Of a stretch of DNA of 64,000 nucleotides, positions 19,837-31,614 are shown in pieces (the stretch's first letter is position 1; each line of letters opens with the position of its first letter). The position numbers and the translations under genes are program-made. Under the pieces are notes generated by a model. It was not told where the DNA came from. It did no database searches and worked only from the letters and a program-made list of their open reading frames with translations. The stretch comes from Chitinophagaceae bacterium (GTDB lineage: Bacteria > Bacteroidota > Bacteroidia > Chitinophagales > UBA10324): assembly GCA_016704325.1 (NCBI GenBank), contig JADJAG010000008.1:434001-498000 (forward strand). Direction: 5' to 3'.

Positions 19837-21035
19837 TCAGTACTCTTCATATTGAATTTCTCGCTGAGGTGGCGGTTGGTGAGGGTGCCTTTGTATACGT
19901 ACACACCATTACGGATGTGTGGATGAACACTCATCAGTTTTTCAAATCCACCGAGGTCGCTTGCTTCCCGCAGCATCGTTGTGAAAACATTACTGATTGC
20001 CTGTGAAGCTGTGCGTGGGACGCGTGATGGAATATTAGGGACGCAATAGTGAATGATATCAAATTTCTTGAAGATTGGGTTGGTATGAGTGGTAACTTCA
20101 GAGGTTTCAAAACATCCACCCTGATCTATACTTACATCTATGATCACTGAGCCCGGCCGCATTTTGGAAACCATATCCTCCGTAACAATAATGGGTGCAC
20201 GGCCTGATTTTGAATGCACGGCTCCTACCGCTACATCTGCACGCGCCAATGCTTTCCCCAATACATCTTGTCTGATAATGGAAGTAAAAACTCTTGCACC
20301 AATATTACGTTGCAGCCTTTTAAGTTTATAGATAGAGTTATCAAATATCTTTACTTCCGCTCCCAATGCAATAGCTGTGCGGGCTGCATTTTCACCAACA
20401 GTGCCGGCTCCAAGAATTACCACGTTAGCAGGTGGAACCCCTGCAATGCCTCCTAATAATATACCCTTGCCATGATTGAGATTACTCAGCAATTCTGCAG
20501 CGATCAGGATTGAAGTGCTGCCAGCAATCTCACTCATACTCGACACTATCGGAAATGAATCGGATTCATCCTGAATGTATTCATAGGCCAATGCAATCAC
20601 CCTTTTCTGTAATAACAATTCAAGATACTCCTGTGTTACGGTAGGCAGGTGAATTGCGGAGATAATGATTTGTCCGGGATGCAACATTTGTATCTCTTCC
20701 TTTGAAAGCGGAGCTACCTTCAGCACGATGCCGGCTTGAAAAACTTCCTTTGTATTATAGGCAATTTCAGCACCGGCTTCAGAATAGTCGGTATCACTGA
20801 TGTGAGAGCCCTCTCCTGCTTTAGATTCCACGATAATGCGGTGATCATGCCCAGATAGAATAGAGACTGCACCGGGAGTGAGCGAGACCCTGTTTTCCTG
20901 GAAGTGGCGTTCCTTCGGAACACCAATAAACAGATGCCCCTGCTTCCTTGCCACTTCCAGCAAAGATTCCTTTGGTGCAAGGCCGATGCCTGATTTGAGT
21001 TCCTCAGGCATTTTTATTTTTCTTTCTTCACTCAT
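19806..21035 (-). CDS. ald: alanine dehydrogenase
   Basis: NAD-dependent interconversion of L-alanine and pyruvate plus ammonia. The 409-residue protein has the N-terminal substrate domain motif ENRVSLTP (47-54) and a Rossmann NAD site VVILGAGTVG in the centre. It belongs to the longer Bacteroidota form that carries a ~35-residue N-terminal extension. The start overlaps the stop of tsaE by 4 bp, so the two are probably co-transcribed. The last codons fall inside direct repeat copy 2. Confidence 0.93.
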   Translation of the reverse strand: MSEERKIKMPEELKSGIGLAPKESLLEVARKQGHLFIGVPKERHFQENRVSLTPGAVSILSGHDHRIIVESKAGEGSHISDTDYSEAGAEIAYNTKEVFQAGIVLKVAPLSKEEIQMLHPGQIIISAIHLPTVTQEYLELLLQKRVIALAYEYIQDESDSFPIVSSMSEIAGSTSILIAAELLSNLNHGKGILLGGIAGVPPANVVILGAGTVGENAARTAIALGAEVKIFDNSIYKLKRLQRNIGARVFTSIIRQDVLGKALARADVAVGAVHSKSGRAPIIVTEDMVSKMRPGSVIIDVSIDQGGCFETSEVTTHTNPIFKKFDIIHYCVPNIPSRVPRTASQAISNVFTTMLREASDLGGFEKLMSVHPHIRNGVYVYKGTLTNRHLSEKFNMKSTDLNLLFTSGM

Positions 21036-21451
21036 GTTTGTTCAAGTGTCAGTATCCGTTCAGACTGATTTACAACATCAATACTTACCCTGGCTATTCC
21101 GGGTGGCAGCAACCGTTCAATTAATTGCGGCCATTCAATAAAGCAATAATCATTTCCTGAAAGGTATTCTTCCATTCCAATCTCTAAAGCTTCTTCTATT
21201 GTCTTTAACCGGTAAAGATCAATATGGTAAATCCGTTCAATACCCCGGTATTCATTTACTATGGCAAAAGTAGGACTCGAGACTTGCTCTTTAACTCCAA
21301 GCAAACAGCACATTGCTCCAATAAGCGTTGTTTTACCGGCGCCCATTTCGCCTAAAAATGCGAAAATCTTCTTATCTGTGCAAGACGCCAAGAGTTGTTG
21401 TGCAACATCAGGCAGATCTGCTACAGAAGAAATCATGAATTGCTTCTTCAC
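21032..21451 (-). CDS. tsaE: tRNA threonylcarbamoyladenosine biosynthesis ATPase TsaE
   Basis: A 139-residue P-loop protein with Walker A GEMGAGKTT at 34-42 and the family phrases SSPTFAIVNEY, IYHIDLYR and FIEWPQ. TsaE works with TsaB and TsaD to make the t6A modification at position 37 of ANN-decoding tRNAs. Upstream gene of an ald operon. A short palindrome CTTCACGAAGTGAAG straddles its start (21447-21461). Confidence 0.95.
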   Translation of the reverse strand: MKKQFMISSVADLPDVAQQLLASCTDKKIFAFLGEMGAGKTTLIGAMCCLLGVKEQVSSPTFAIVNEYRGIERIYHIDLYRLKTIEEALEIGMEEYLSGNDYCFIEWPQLIERLLPPGIARVSIDVVNQSERILTLEQT

Positions 21452-21461
21452 GAAGTGAAGC

Positions 21462-22113
21462 TAAGAAAAAGTTGTTGGAAGAAATTGTTCCTTGATTGCA
21501 TTTCACAAAGTATGCATTTTCTCTCATGCGAATAGTAAGGTTTGTATTACATGACAAATACAAATATGCTAAGAAAACATGTACAACCGGCAATGATTGC
21601 AGTGACTTGATTTTACTCTAGGCAAACGCTAAATAACAAATCCGGATTTTTCATCTAACAGCAACAGCTTTTCCTCTTCAAAACTTACTCCAAGATTTCG
21701 GCTCATCTCATCCGGTTCATTCGGTGGACGGTCTGCCACGAGGGTATGATCACCTTATGAAAGATATACCCGTTACTCATTACTCCGGTGTACAGAAAAA
21801 TTGATTTTGGGCAATTCATCAGAATAATGAACCACTGGTACAATCACATTGATTATCATTTCGATAAGCATGGCATTTCTGTCGTCCATCAGTTCCAGAC
21901 CTGAAATAGTCCCGGTTTATCAAGAATTTCTTCAACAAACCATTTTTCACCTGCTCATGAACCTGCCTGAGATCATACAGCAGTTACCAAATGAGATACC
22001 TTCGTTTCATACGCAACTAAATTCCATAATCTACACTGCTGCTTTTGTTTAAAATTAATTCGTGCTGCTACCGTTATTTGCAGTTATTTTAGCAAAGTCA
22101 ATATTTATTTCAG
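21462..22113. other. intergenic with a possible decayed reading frame
   Basis: 652 bp without an intact gene. It should hold the divergent promoters for tsaE and the T9SS plug gene. A protein-like minus-strand frame with two stops lies at 21629-21889 (separate entry). Otherwise nothing recognised. Confidence 0.4.
21629..21889 (-). pseudogene. possible decayed gene fragment
   Basis: One minus-strand frame of 87 codons reads like protein (MDDRNAMLIEM, VVHYSDELPKINFSVH, then RPPNEPDEMSRNLG and SFEEEKLLLLDEKSGF) but contains two internal TAA codons around 21770-21790. Family not recognised. The acidic, helix-like tail argues against pure chance, yet the fragment is short. Confidence 0.25.
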
Positions 22114-23433
22114 ATGCCCTTTTCAGTTCCAAATACTACAGGCTTCGGCAGATTGCCGATTATCATGATAGCAACATTGCTGGTAGTTACTATTTTTTCA
22201 AGGGCCTATTCAACAGATGATATTCCCTATTACCAGGACCAGGTTTTTGTACCCAACATCAGAACCGTTCAATTATATGTGGATCCTATCCTGCTGAGTG
22301 ATCCTGTGATACCGTTAATTGGCACAGCCCAATTAAAACTTGAATTCGACGATCTCAACGGAGGTAATATGTACTACTACTATACCATCATCCATTGCAA
22401 CTTCGATTGGACCAAATCCGAGTTAAGTGAATTCGACTATCTCAGAGGTTTCAGAGAGCAGGACATCATCAATTTCGAGTATTCCTTTACCAGCGATCAA
22501 ACCTATACACACTACGATGTTACCTTTCCAAATGAAAATATCGGCGTGACCAAATCCGGTAATTATATTCTCATGGTGTATGCAGATCACAACCCTGACA
22601 TTCCGCTTATCACCCGACGATTTGTGGTGTTCTCGAATAAGGTAGAAGTGATTACGAATGTGCACCCACCCTTTGATGCACGATACACGCAGACCCACCA
22701 GGAAATAGATTTTACTATCCGGTACAATGGCTTATCCATTTCCAATCCAATTACTGATATTAAAGTATTGCTGATGCAGAACTTCAGGTGGGATAATGCC
22801 ATCGCGCATTTAAAACCACTTTTCATGAAACCCTATCAGCTCGACTATACCTATGATATGGACAATGCTTTCCCGGCCGGCAAAGAATTCCGCTATTTTG
22901 ATACAAGAAGTATCCGCTACCGTACCGACAGGGTTCGAGAAATACGATTTGACAAAAGACAAACGGAAGTCATCCTGTTTCCAGACGAACCAAGAGCCGA
23001 CGAACCCTATTTGTATCATTCAGATATCAATGGAAAATTTTTACCCGGTATTGTAGAAGGCTTTAACCAGAAAGCAGAACCTGATTATACCTGGGTCTAT
23101 TTTTATCTGCCTTTTGATTATCCGTTACGAAATACCAGTCTTTATATTTTCGGAAAACTAACCGACTGGAAACTATCTGATGAATACCTGATGCATTATA
23201 ATGCAGACTACCATGCTTATGAAGGAAGGGCCTACCTCAAGCAAGGCTATTACGACTATCAATATATAACTGCTGAAAAAGGAACCGGCAACATTACCAA
23301 TGACCTTTTAGAAGGAGATTCCTATGAAGCCGAAAACACCTACCAGGTGTTGGTGTATCTCCGTACTTTCGGAAGCCGTTACGATGAAGTGATCGCATAT
23401 AAAGTAACGGATACCTTTAACAGAACGAGGTAA
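22114..23433 (+). CDS. type IX secretion system plug protein (DUF5103 family)
   Basis: A 439-residue exported protein. The family phrases are clear: IRTVQLYVDPILLSDPVIPL, YYYTIIHCNFDWTKSELSEF and DYLRGFREQDIINFEYSF near residues 35-125, then the beta-sandwich body and a C-terminal YDYQYI region. In the T9SS this family plugs the periplasmic side of the SprA outer-membrane translocon. That is family knowledge; here it is inferred by sequence resemblance. It fits the eleven sorting-domain cargo proteins in the window. The first ~34 residues form the signal region. Confidence 0.88.
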   Translation: MPFSVPNTTGFGRLPIIMIATLLVVTIFSRAYSTDDIPYYQDQVFVPNIRTVQLYVDPILLSDPVIPLIGTAQLKLEFDDLNGGNMYYYYTIIHCNFDWTKSELSEFDYLRGFREQDIINFEYSFTSDQTYTHYDVTFPNENIGVTKSGNYILMVYADHNPDIPLITRRFVVFSNKVEVITNVHPPFDARYTQTHQEIDFTIRYNGLSISNPITDIKVLLMQNFRWDNAIAHLKPLFMKPYQLDYTYDMDNAFPAGKEFRYFDTRSIRYRTDRVREIRFDKRQTEVILFPDEPRADEPYLYHSDINGKFLPGIVEGFNQKAEPDYTWVYFYLPFDYPLRNTSLYIFGKLTDWKLSDEYLMHYNADYHAYEGRAYLKQGYYDYQYITAEKGTGNITNDLLEGDSYEAENTYQVLVYLRTFGSRYDEVIAYKVTDTFNRTR

Positions 23434-23475
23434 AGTGAATCTGCACCTGAGATTCATCTTTGTTGCTGTCGAAAT

Positions 23476-24381
23476 TTAAAGCCCCATGCTCAACTTCGTT
23501 TGATCGCCTACTTCCAGTTTCCATTTACTGCCCATCAACAAACAGCGGTTATCCGGTTCATGACCTGCAGGAAAACCATAACATACAGGGTACTCATATT
23601 CTGAAAGGTGCCCGGCAATAATTTCATAGGCTGTCTTGCCAAATGGATTGCTTTCATCCTTATTCTTCATATCTGAAAAATGACCGGCAACAAATCCTGC
23701 CAGTTGATCCAGTTTGCCTGCACGTTTCAAACTGATCATCATCCTGTCAATATGGTACAACTGTTCATCAATGTCTTCAATAAACAGAATTTTGTCAGTG
23801 GTATCCACTTCAGAGGCAGAGCCAATTAAAGTATGGAGCAAGGAAAGATTTCCGCCGCATAAAATACCGCTGCCTTTTCCCGGCCGGTTTAAAAGATGTG
23901 GCTCAACAGTATATTGTAATCGCTTGCCAAATAAAACCGATTGCAGGGAGGCTATTGACGCTTCTGTTGCCGTAGCAAAGTTGATGGCCATCATGGAATG
24001 AATAGATTGCGCCTCATAAACTGAAAGCAAATGTGATTGGATTACCGTGATATCGCTAAAACCACACAGCCATTTGGGATGCTTCAGAAATTTCCTCCAG
24101 TCAATAGCATCTATAATTCGCAACGTACCATATCCGCCTCTGGCAAACAAAATGGCTTTAACAGATTCATCATCCAGCATACGCTGCATATCTGCCGTAC
24201 GAAAATCATCATCTCCGGCAAATTGAAAATCCGCTGCACCGATCGTGTTGCCGGTTACCACCTCGAGGTTCCAGCTTGTTAAAACATCAATGCATGGCTG
24301 AATCTCTGCCATCGATATTTTTCGTGCAGTTGATACTATCGCTACTTTATTTCCGGCACGCAATGGAGAAGGTTGTTTCAT
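23476..24381 (-). CDS. LD-carboxypeptidase, peptidase family S66
   Basis: Cleaves the terminal D-Ala from tetrapeptide muropeptides in peptidoglycan recycling. The 301-residue protein shows ARGGYGTLRIID (80-91), the nucleophile Ser109 in GFSDIT, a conserved Glu in FIEDIDE (about 205) and the His of GHEPDN (about 273), together the S66 Ser-Glu-His set. No signal peptide, so probably cytoplasmic. Transcribed divergently from metG. An LdcA-like call is safe; the exact substrate is inferred. Confidence 0.9.
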   Translation of the reverse strand: MKQPSPLRAGNKVAIVSTARKISMAEIQPCIDVLTSWNLEVVTGNTIGAADFQFAGDDDFRTADMQRMLDDESVKAILFARGGYGTLRIIDAIDWRKFLKHPKWLCGFSDITVIQSHLLSVYEAQSIHSMMAINFATATEASIASLQSVLFGKRLQYTVEPHLLNRPGKGSGILCGGNLSLLHTLIGSASEVDTTDKILFIEDIDEQLYHIDRMMISLKRAGKLDQLAGFVAGHFSDMKNKDESNPFGKTAYEIIAGHLSEYEYPVCYGFPAGHEPDNRCLLMGSKWKLEVGDQTKLSMGL

Positions 24382-24385
24382 ATCT

Positions 24386-24455
24386 GTGATTTAGTCTTAA
24401 GTCTTTCGTCTTTTGTCTTAAGTCTTTTGCCCTTAGTCTTTCATCTTACGAAATA
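24386..24455. repeat. simple repeat, CTTAAGTCTTTCGTCTT type
   Basis: Degenerate copies of TCTTAAGTCTT between the divergent LD-carboxypeptidase and metG genes, the same word that recurs in the mosaic intergenic elements. Confidence 0.65.
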
Positions 24456-24508
24456 GGCCTGTTCAGAATGCGAACTTCTATAAATTTATGCTGATTTTTA
24501 CGTCCGCC

Positions 24509-26602
24509 ATGAAAAACACACCCAAGAGATATACTGTAACTGCCGCTTTACCCTATGCAAACGGAGGCATTCACCTTGGCCATTTGGCCGGTGCTTATCT
24601 TCCGGCAGATATTTATGTTCGCTACCGCAGGTTGAAAGGCGATGATGTAATATTCGTTTGCGGCTCTGATGAACATGGCGTTCCAATTACATTGGGCGCC
24701 AGGAAGGAAGGAATTACCCCGCAGGCATTTGTAGATAAATACCATCTGCTGATGAAGAACAGTTTTGAGGAATTCGGCATCTCATTCAACATCTACTCCC
24801 GTACTTCTAACAAAATACATCATGAAACCGCACAGGAATTTTTTCTGAACCTTTATAAGAAAAACGATTTCATCGAAGAGACCTCCCTTCAGTTTTATGA
24901 TGAACAGGAAAAAACATACCTCGCCGATCGTTATATACAAGGCACTTGTCCGAATTGCAGCTATGAGAAAGCTTATGGTGATCAATGCGAGCGATGTGGC
25001 ACTTCCCTTTCCCCCAAAGATTTAATTAACCCGGTATCCGCTTTAAGTGGCAAATCGCCGGTATTAAAAGAAACAAAACACTGGTTTCTGCCTTTGCAGA
25101 AATATGAATCCTGGCTTCGGGAATGGATTCTGGAAGGCCATAAGGATGATTGGAAATCTAATGTATACGGACAATGCAAATCATGGCTTGACCAGGGTTT
25201 GCAACCACGCGCCATGACAAGAGACCTCGATTGGGGTGTGAAAGTACCATTGCCTGATTCAGAAGGTAAAGTACTTTATGTTTGGTTTGATGCACCGATC
25301 GGATATATTTCTGCCACTAAGGAATACTTCGAAAAAGAGTCGAAATCAGGAAACCGGAAAGCGGATGATTGGAAATTGTATTGGCAGGATAAGGACACGG
25401 AACTCATTCATTTTATTGGTAAAGACAATATCGTATTCCATTGCATCATCTTTCCTGCTATACTGCATGCCCATGGTGAATACATATTACCGGGAAATGT
25501 TCCGGCCAATGAGTTTTTGAACCTGGAAGGAGAAAAACTTTCTACGTCACGCAACTGGGCAGTTTGGTTGCATGAATACCTCGCTGACTTTCCTGGAAGA
25601 CAGGATGAACTCCGTTTTGTACTGGGCTCCATCTTGCCCGAAGCCAAAGACAGCGACTTTTCATGGAGAGATTACCAGGCACGTATCAACAATGAGTTAG
25701 TCGCCATACTTGGAAATTTTGTCAACAGGACGATGGTGCTAACCCGCAATTATTTCAATAGCAAAGTACCTCCCCGACATGAACTGAATACTATTGACCT
25801 GGAATGCATTCAACAACTGGAAACTATTTCTTCAAAAATCGGAGCATGCATCGAACAATTCCGGTTTCGTGATGCATTGGTTGAATTGATGAATCTTGCA
25901 CGCACCGGCAATAAATACCTTGCAGAGAATGAGCCCTGGAAAGTGATTAATACAGACAAGGCGCGTGTGGAAACGGTGCTCAACCTGTCGTTGGAAATAA
26001 CAGCAGCATTAGCGGTATTGAGCAATCCTTTTATTCCGGGTGCTGCAGAAAACATGATGAAGATGCTGCAGCTTGATCCTTTGAAATGGAATGCGGTTAC
26101 CGGCAAACCCATATTCAAAGAAGGTCACCAACTCGGAGAATCCGCATTATTGTTTAAGAAGGTAGAAGACGCTGAAATCGAAAAACAACTTGAAAAGCTG
26201 CAGGCTACCAGGCAACCTGTTATGGTAAATGCAGTTGATGGCAATAATAAAAATGAACCTGCCGGGAATAGTAAAAGTGAAATTACCTACGACGATTTCG
26301 CAAAACTGGAATTTAGAGTTGGAACAATTGTTACTGCAGAAAAAGTAAAGAAAGCTGATAAACTTTTACAGCTGAAAATCAACCTTGGCACTGAAACACG
26401 TACCATTGTTTCAGGAATTGCTGAACACTATGCTCCTGAAAATATTATCGGACAACAGGTATGCGTGGTAGCCAATCTTGCTCCGCGAAAAATAAAAGGC
26501 ATAGAATCGAAAGGCATGATACTAATGGCGGAAGATGCGTCCGGCAAATTAAAATTTGTAATGCCTTCCGAAAAAGTTGATGATGGCAGCTCTGTCTCTT
26601 AG
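24509..26602 (+). CDS. metG: methionyl-tRNA synthetase
   Basis: Charges tRNA(Met). I prefer the start [10 protein letters not shown] at 24509 to the ATG seven codons upstream (24488), because the family begins just before [12 protein letters not shown]. Class I signatures: HLGH in GGIHLGH, KLSTS in [10 protein letters not shown] (the KMSKS loop), and a zinc knot [18 protein letters not shown]. The C-terminal ~110 residues (from [12 protein letters not shown]) are a Trbp111-like tRNA-binding OB domain that makes the enzyme dimeric. Length about 697 residues, as expected for the long bacterial form. Confidence 0.96.
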   Translation: MKNTPKRYTVTAALPYANGGIHLGHLAGAYLPADIYVRYRRLKGDDVIFVCGSDEHGVPITLGARKEGITPQAFVDKYHLLMKNSFEEFGISFNIYSRTSNKIHHETAQEFFLNLYKKNDFIEETSLQFYDEQEKTYLADRYIQGTCPNCSYEKAYGDQCERCGTSLSPKDLINPVSALSGKSPVLKETKHWFLPLQKYESWLREWILEGHKDDWKSNVYGQCKSWLDQGLQPRAMTRDLDWGVKVPLPDSEGKVLYVWFDAPIGYISATKEYFEKESKSGNRKADDWKLYWQDKDTELIHFIGKDNIVFHCIIFPAILHAHGEYILPGNVPANEFLNLEGEKLSTSRNWAVWLHEYLADFPGRQDELRFVLGSILPEAKDSDFSWRDYQARINNELVAILGNFVNRTMVLTRNYFNSKVPPRHELNTIDLECIQQLETISSKIGACIEQFRFRDALVELMNLARTGNKYLAENEPWKVINTDKARVETVLNLSLEITAALAVLSNPFIPGAAENMMKMLQLDPLKWNAVTGKPIFKEGHQLGESALLFKKVEDAEIEKQLEKLQATRQPVMVNAVDGNNKNEPAGNSKSEITYDDFAKLEFRVGTIVTAEKVKKADKLLQLKINLGTETRTIVSGIAEHYAPENIIGQQVCVVANLAPRKIKGIESKGMILMAEDASGKLKFVMPSEKVDDGSSVS

Positions 26603-26650
26603 AACCTTTCAGGAAACTGTTCTAAAAGAGTATTCCTGCTAAAGCGACCG

Positions 26651-26699
26651 CCCTTCGACTTCGCTCAGGGTGCGACGAACCCTGAGCGAAGTCGAAGGG
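26651..26699. repeat. perfect 20-bp inverted repeat, REP-like hairpin
   Basis: Arms CCCTTCGACTTCGCTCAGGG (26651-26670) and its exact complement (26680-26699) enclose a 9-nt loop. It sits 48 bp after metG and before the convergent NHL gene. No T-run follows on either side, so it is a stable hairpin but not a standard terminator. Such CTGAGCGAAGTCGAAGGG palindromes are widespread in environmental bacterial genomes. Confidence 0.85.
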
Positions 26700-26831
26700 T
26701 AGTCGTTTGTGGTATATCTTAATTTATAACAAATCATTATTTTCTGACAACCATTTAGGCTATTATGCTATCCACCAGTAATGCCTTTTGGTGTGATTTA
26801 ACTTACTTATCAATTTATGTTGAGCATCAGG

Positions 26832-28199
26832 CTAAGGAGTTTTGTAAATTTTGAAGCATAACACCACTCCTGCTTTGTCAGTTACTGTTACCAGGTACAT
26901 TCCCGCTTGCTGGCCGGCTAAATCAAGTGCAAATTGACCTTCTTTCACTATATCAATAGCTGTAACTAACCTGCCTGTGATATCACTAACCTTTATGTTT
27001 GAATGAAGGCCGACATCGTGAAAATAAAATAGTCCATTGGAAGGGTTAGGGAAAACTGCCTGACCCAAAGAAGCGCTTAAACTTTCAATACCTGTTGGTG
27101 CTTCGATTGTAACTCTTCTTATTCTTCGATTATTTCCATCACAAACTAAAATAGAATGTGCAGAACCATCTAAAACCACACCCCTCGGATGGTTGAACTT
27201 CGCCAGTGAATCCGGTCCGTCGAGATAACCTGCAACACCACTTCCCGCAAGGGTGCTGACTATTCCATTCTCTATCTTCCTCATGCGATTATTATAGGTA
27301 TCACTCACATAAATCACCCCTGTCCCCGATACAAACAATTCTGTAAGTGTATTGAAACGGGCAACAGCTATATCCCCGTCAACAAAGCCTCCTCCGGCGG
27401 CACCGGAAATACCGGTTCCGGCAACCGTACTCACATACTGCGACAAGTCAATTTTCCGCACCCGGTGATTATAGGCATCTGCCACATAGATATTCCCAAT
27501 GTCATCAATACTGAGTCCGCAAGGAGTATAAAACCTTGCACTGGTATCACTGCCATCTTTGAATTCACTTACACTCTGAACCCCGAAGATGCTTCCCCCG
27601 CCGGCATAAGTGGATACTTCCCCGGAAGCATCAATTTTACGCACGCGGTGATTCCAGCTGTCGCTCACATATAAATTACCGGTTACATCTATCACAATGC
27701 CCCTGGGATAATTAAACTGTGCTGTAGCAGAAGGGCCGTCCACATAACCCGCTATTCCATTGCCTGCCACCGTACTAACCGTTCCATCCGTATCAATTCT
27801 GCGGATATACTGATTTTCAAAATCAGAAACATACACGTTGCCTTCTACATCCACGCATACATCAAAAGGTGTTCTGAACTGTGCTGTGGCAGCAGGTCCG
27901 TCAGTATAACCTGCAAGGCCTGTTCCGGCATAAGTTGTTACCAGTCCATCCGGCGAAATTTGGCGGATACAATGGTTATCACCATCGGCAATAAACAGGT
28001 TTCCCGATTGATCCCTGCATATGCCATCCGGTGATTTAAAACGGCAATTGGCAGTATCTCCGTTTATCAACCCCGACAATCCATCTCCTGCAAAAGTGGT
28101 TACCGTTGATTGACCGGAAACCTCGCAAAAATTAAGGAGGCATACCAGAAACAATGCCGAAAATTGTAATGCATACTTTTTATTCAGTAATGTTTTCAT
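26832..28199 (-). CDS. NHL-repeat secreted protein with T9SS sorting domain
   Basis: Secreted six-bladed-propeller type protein of about 455 residues. Start set at 28199, where the signal peptide begins (MKTLLNKKYALQFSALFLV); the longer frame to 28265 adds 22 residues. NHL blades recur about every 55 residues: GNLFIADGDNHCIRQI, GNVYVSDFENQYIRRI, GNLYVSDSWNHRVRKI, GNIYVADAYNHRVRKI, GVIYVSDTYNNRMRKI. A sorting domain begins at about VFPNPSNGLF and ends FKIYKTP. No enzymatic motif; binding or scaffold role inferred. Confidence 0.88.
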   Translation of the reverse strand: MKTLLNKKYALQFSALFLVCLLNFCEVSGQSTVTTFAGDGLSGLINGDTANCRFKSPDGICRDQSGNLFIADGDNHCIRQISPDGLVTTYAGTGLAGYTDGPAATAQFRTPFDVCVDVEGNVYVSDFENQYIRRIDTDGTVSTVAGNGIAGYVDGPSATAQFNYPRGIVIDVTGNLYVSDSWNHRVRKIDASGEVSTYAGGGSIFGVQSVSEFKDGSDTSARFYTPCGLSIDDIGNIYVADAYNHRVRKIDLSQYVSTVAGTGISGAAGGGFVDGDIAVARFNTLTELFVSGTGVIYVSDTYNNRMRKIENGIVSTLAGSGVAGYLDGPDSLAKFNHPRGVVLDGSAHSILVCDGNNRRIRRVTIEAPTGIESLSASLGQAVFPNPSNGLFYFHDVGLHSNIKVSDITGRLVTAIDIVKEGQFALDLAGQQAGMYLVTVTDKAGVVLCFKIYKTP

Positions 28200-28345
28200 A
28201 CAACAGTGAATTACAGGTTTTATGATCGGAAGCAAACTCAAGATATGGCCAAAATACGCATTCACGAAATTTTAATAAATAAGTTCCCAAAATATAATGA
28301 GAGGCGCTTTTGCTAATAAATCATACAAAAGTGCGAGTTACCATG

Positions 28346-28614
28346 ATGCTACCGGGTGTACGACATATCGTTTAGCTTGTTTAGCAATGGTTAGGCCCCG
28401 CCAGCCATGTAATTTCAATTGGAAATTGGAAATTGAGTGTTGAATACATGTGGTTGACTGAAATAGGTTGACCTTTTTTAACTGATTTTTCAAAATTGCA
28501 ATGCAAATCGATTGTTACTATTTGTCTTAAGTCTTGAGTCTTAAGTCTTGGATCTTGTGTCAATATTTCAACACTCAATATTCAATTTCCAATTTGTCGT
28601 ACACCCATGCTACC
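28346..28614. mobile_element. MITE-like element with 8-bp target duplication
   Basis: The element proper is 28354-28606 (253 bp), beginning GGGTGTACGACA and ending TTGTCGTACACCC. It is flanked by the exact 8-bp repeat ATGCTACC at 28346-28353 and 28607-28614. The interior contains modules also found elsewhere: TTGACTGAAATAGGTTGACC, the CTTAAGTCTTGAGTCTTAAG words, and AACACTCAATATTCAATTTC. It is noncoding and lies upstream of pyrG. Confidence 0.85.
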
Positions 28615-28654
28615 AAATCATAGATCGCACAATGGCCTGATGCACATAGATTAA

Positions 28655-30406
<1,752 letters not shown>

Positions 30407-30434
30407 TCTGAATAATATTTATGAATTTTATAGA

Positions 30435-30832
30435 ATGAATGAACAAGATGTACGGTGGAAACAACGATCAGGAATTTCCAAAAATCCTTATTATATCTTC
30501 AAGAAGCATTACAAATAGAAAATCCCGATGTCATTCAGCGGGCAGGTATGATTCAGTTTTTTGAAATGACCTTTGAACTGGCCTGGAACACATTGAAAGA
30601 CTATTTGCAAGCGCAGGGATTTATTGATATTAAGTCGCCGCGAAGTGCCATCAAAAAGGGATTTGAAATAGATCTGATAACTGATGGTGAGGGCTGGTTA
30701 AAACTGCTTGAAGACAGAAACCTAACCGCACATGCCTATGATGAGGTGATGGCAAAGGAAATTGAAAAACTAATCCGCAAGAAATATTTTCCGCTTATCA
30801 AAGAACTCTTTGACATACTGCATCAAAAATGA
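30435..30832 (+). CDS. HI0074-family HEPN protein (toxin-side partner), apparent frameshift near the start
   Basis: Partner of the following nucleotidyltransferase. The family N-terminus MNEQDVRWKQR is readable from the ATG at 30435, but the rest (RNFQKSLLYLQEALQI...) continues in another frame, whose only in-frame start is a GTG at 30455. One missing base at about 30466 (TTC read as TC) would join them into about 132 residues. The body has HEPN-type helices with RAGMIQFFEMTFELAWNTLKDYL and an RNLTAHAYDE motif (RxxxxH-like, the HEPN active site). HEPN/MNT pairs act as toxin-antitoxin modules in which MNT AMPylates the HEPN toxin; role here inferred. Confidence 0.85.
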
Positions 30833-31167
30833 AACCCCTTCCCGGACTATCTGAAAATGAATTGACTGCAATATGCAACATCCTTAAAAAACATGTTGAC
30901 GTGGAAGAAGCATTCCTGTTTGGCAGCAGATCAAAAGGCAACTATCACAGAGGAAGCGACGTTGACATTGTGCTAAAAGGAGTCCGTCTGAATCATGAAT
31001 CAATCACTTCTGTAAGTTATGAGTTGAATGAAGAAACGCAGATGCCGTATCATTTTGATATTTTAAACTATAGTACCATTGTCAATAATGACTTAATAGA
31101 TCATATTAACAGGGTTGGTATAAAAATTTATGGTGAAAAGTCATCCAAAAAGACAGTTTTGGCATGA
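30829..31167 (+). CDS. MNT-type minimal nucleotidyltransferase (antitoxin)
   Basis: 112 residues with the nucleotidyltransferase signature GSRSKGNYHRGSDVDIVL, including the metal-binding Asp pair SDVD. Overlaps the HEPN stop by 4 bp, the usual coupled arrangement. In characterised pairs the MNT protein neutralises the HEPN toxin by AMPylation. The pair sits between two housekeeping genes (pyrG and yidC). Confidence 0.88.
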   Translation: MKPLPGLSENELTAICNILKKHVDVEEAFLFGSRSKGNYHRGSDVDIVLKGVRLNHESITSVSYELNEETQMPYHFDILNYSTIVNNDLIDHINRVGIKIYGEKSSKKTVLA

Positions 31168-31337
31168 ACCAAACAAGCCTTAATTGCTATATCCATCATA
31201 TAATAATGTCAATTAGAGATTTCTTCAAACTACCAATTGCTGTTTTGACACAATCAAGTATTTACCTAACGTGATTCGCTATTACATCATGCATCAGCGA
31301 TTCAACTATTTTAACCGGCTCCACCAAGTGGATACCC

Positions 31338-31502
31338 GTAAAACCGGGTGTACGACAAATTGGATATTGAATTTTGGGTGTTGAATATTGGATATTTGAT
31401 TATTTGTCAATCAATATTTAAAATTCAATTGACATTACATCGCTGGCGTGACACCTAACTGTAATTGACAAGCAAAACGTTTTGTCGTAAACCCATAAAA
31501 CC
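31338..31502. mobile_element. MITE-like element with near-perfect 8-bp target duplication
   Basis: The element proper is 31346-31494 (149 bp). The left end GGGTGTACGACAAATTGG is followed by ATATTGA words; the right end is TTTTGTCGTAAACCC. The flanks are GTAAAACC (31338-31345) and ATAAAACC (31495-31502), differing at one base. The right-end region (TTACATCGCTGGCG...) is homologous to the inverted left end of the 28354 copy. It ends 15 bp before the -33 box of the yidC promoter. Confidence 0.75.
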
Positions 31503-31508
31503 GGCCTT

Positions 31509-31539
31509 TTTGACTTTCTCCTAAATTCATGTAGGTTTG
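31509..31539 (+). promoter_or_regulatory. yidC promoter, Bacteroidota type
   Basis: -33 box TTTG at 31509-31512, 19-bp spacer, -7 box TAGGTTTG at 31532-31539, an exact match to TTTG-N19-TAnnTTTG. Transcription should start about 31546, giving a ~70-nt leader. Confidence 0.75.
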
Positions 31540-31614
31540 CGCACCCAAAAAGGCTGTGGCAGCCGTATTATATGTGATACCTGCCTACTCATAAAACCCA
31601 ACAAAAAATAGTAC

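Noticed and set aside
21447..21461. Palindrome CTTCACGAAGTGAAG as an operator of tsaE
   Set aside because: Arms of only 6 bp and partly inside the coding region; no other copy seen in the window.
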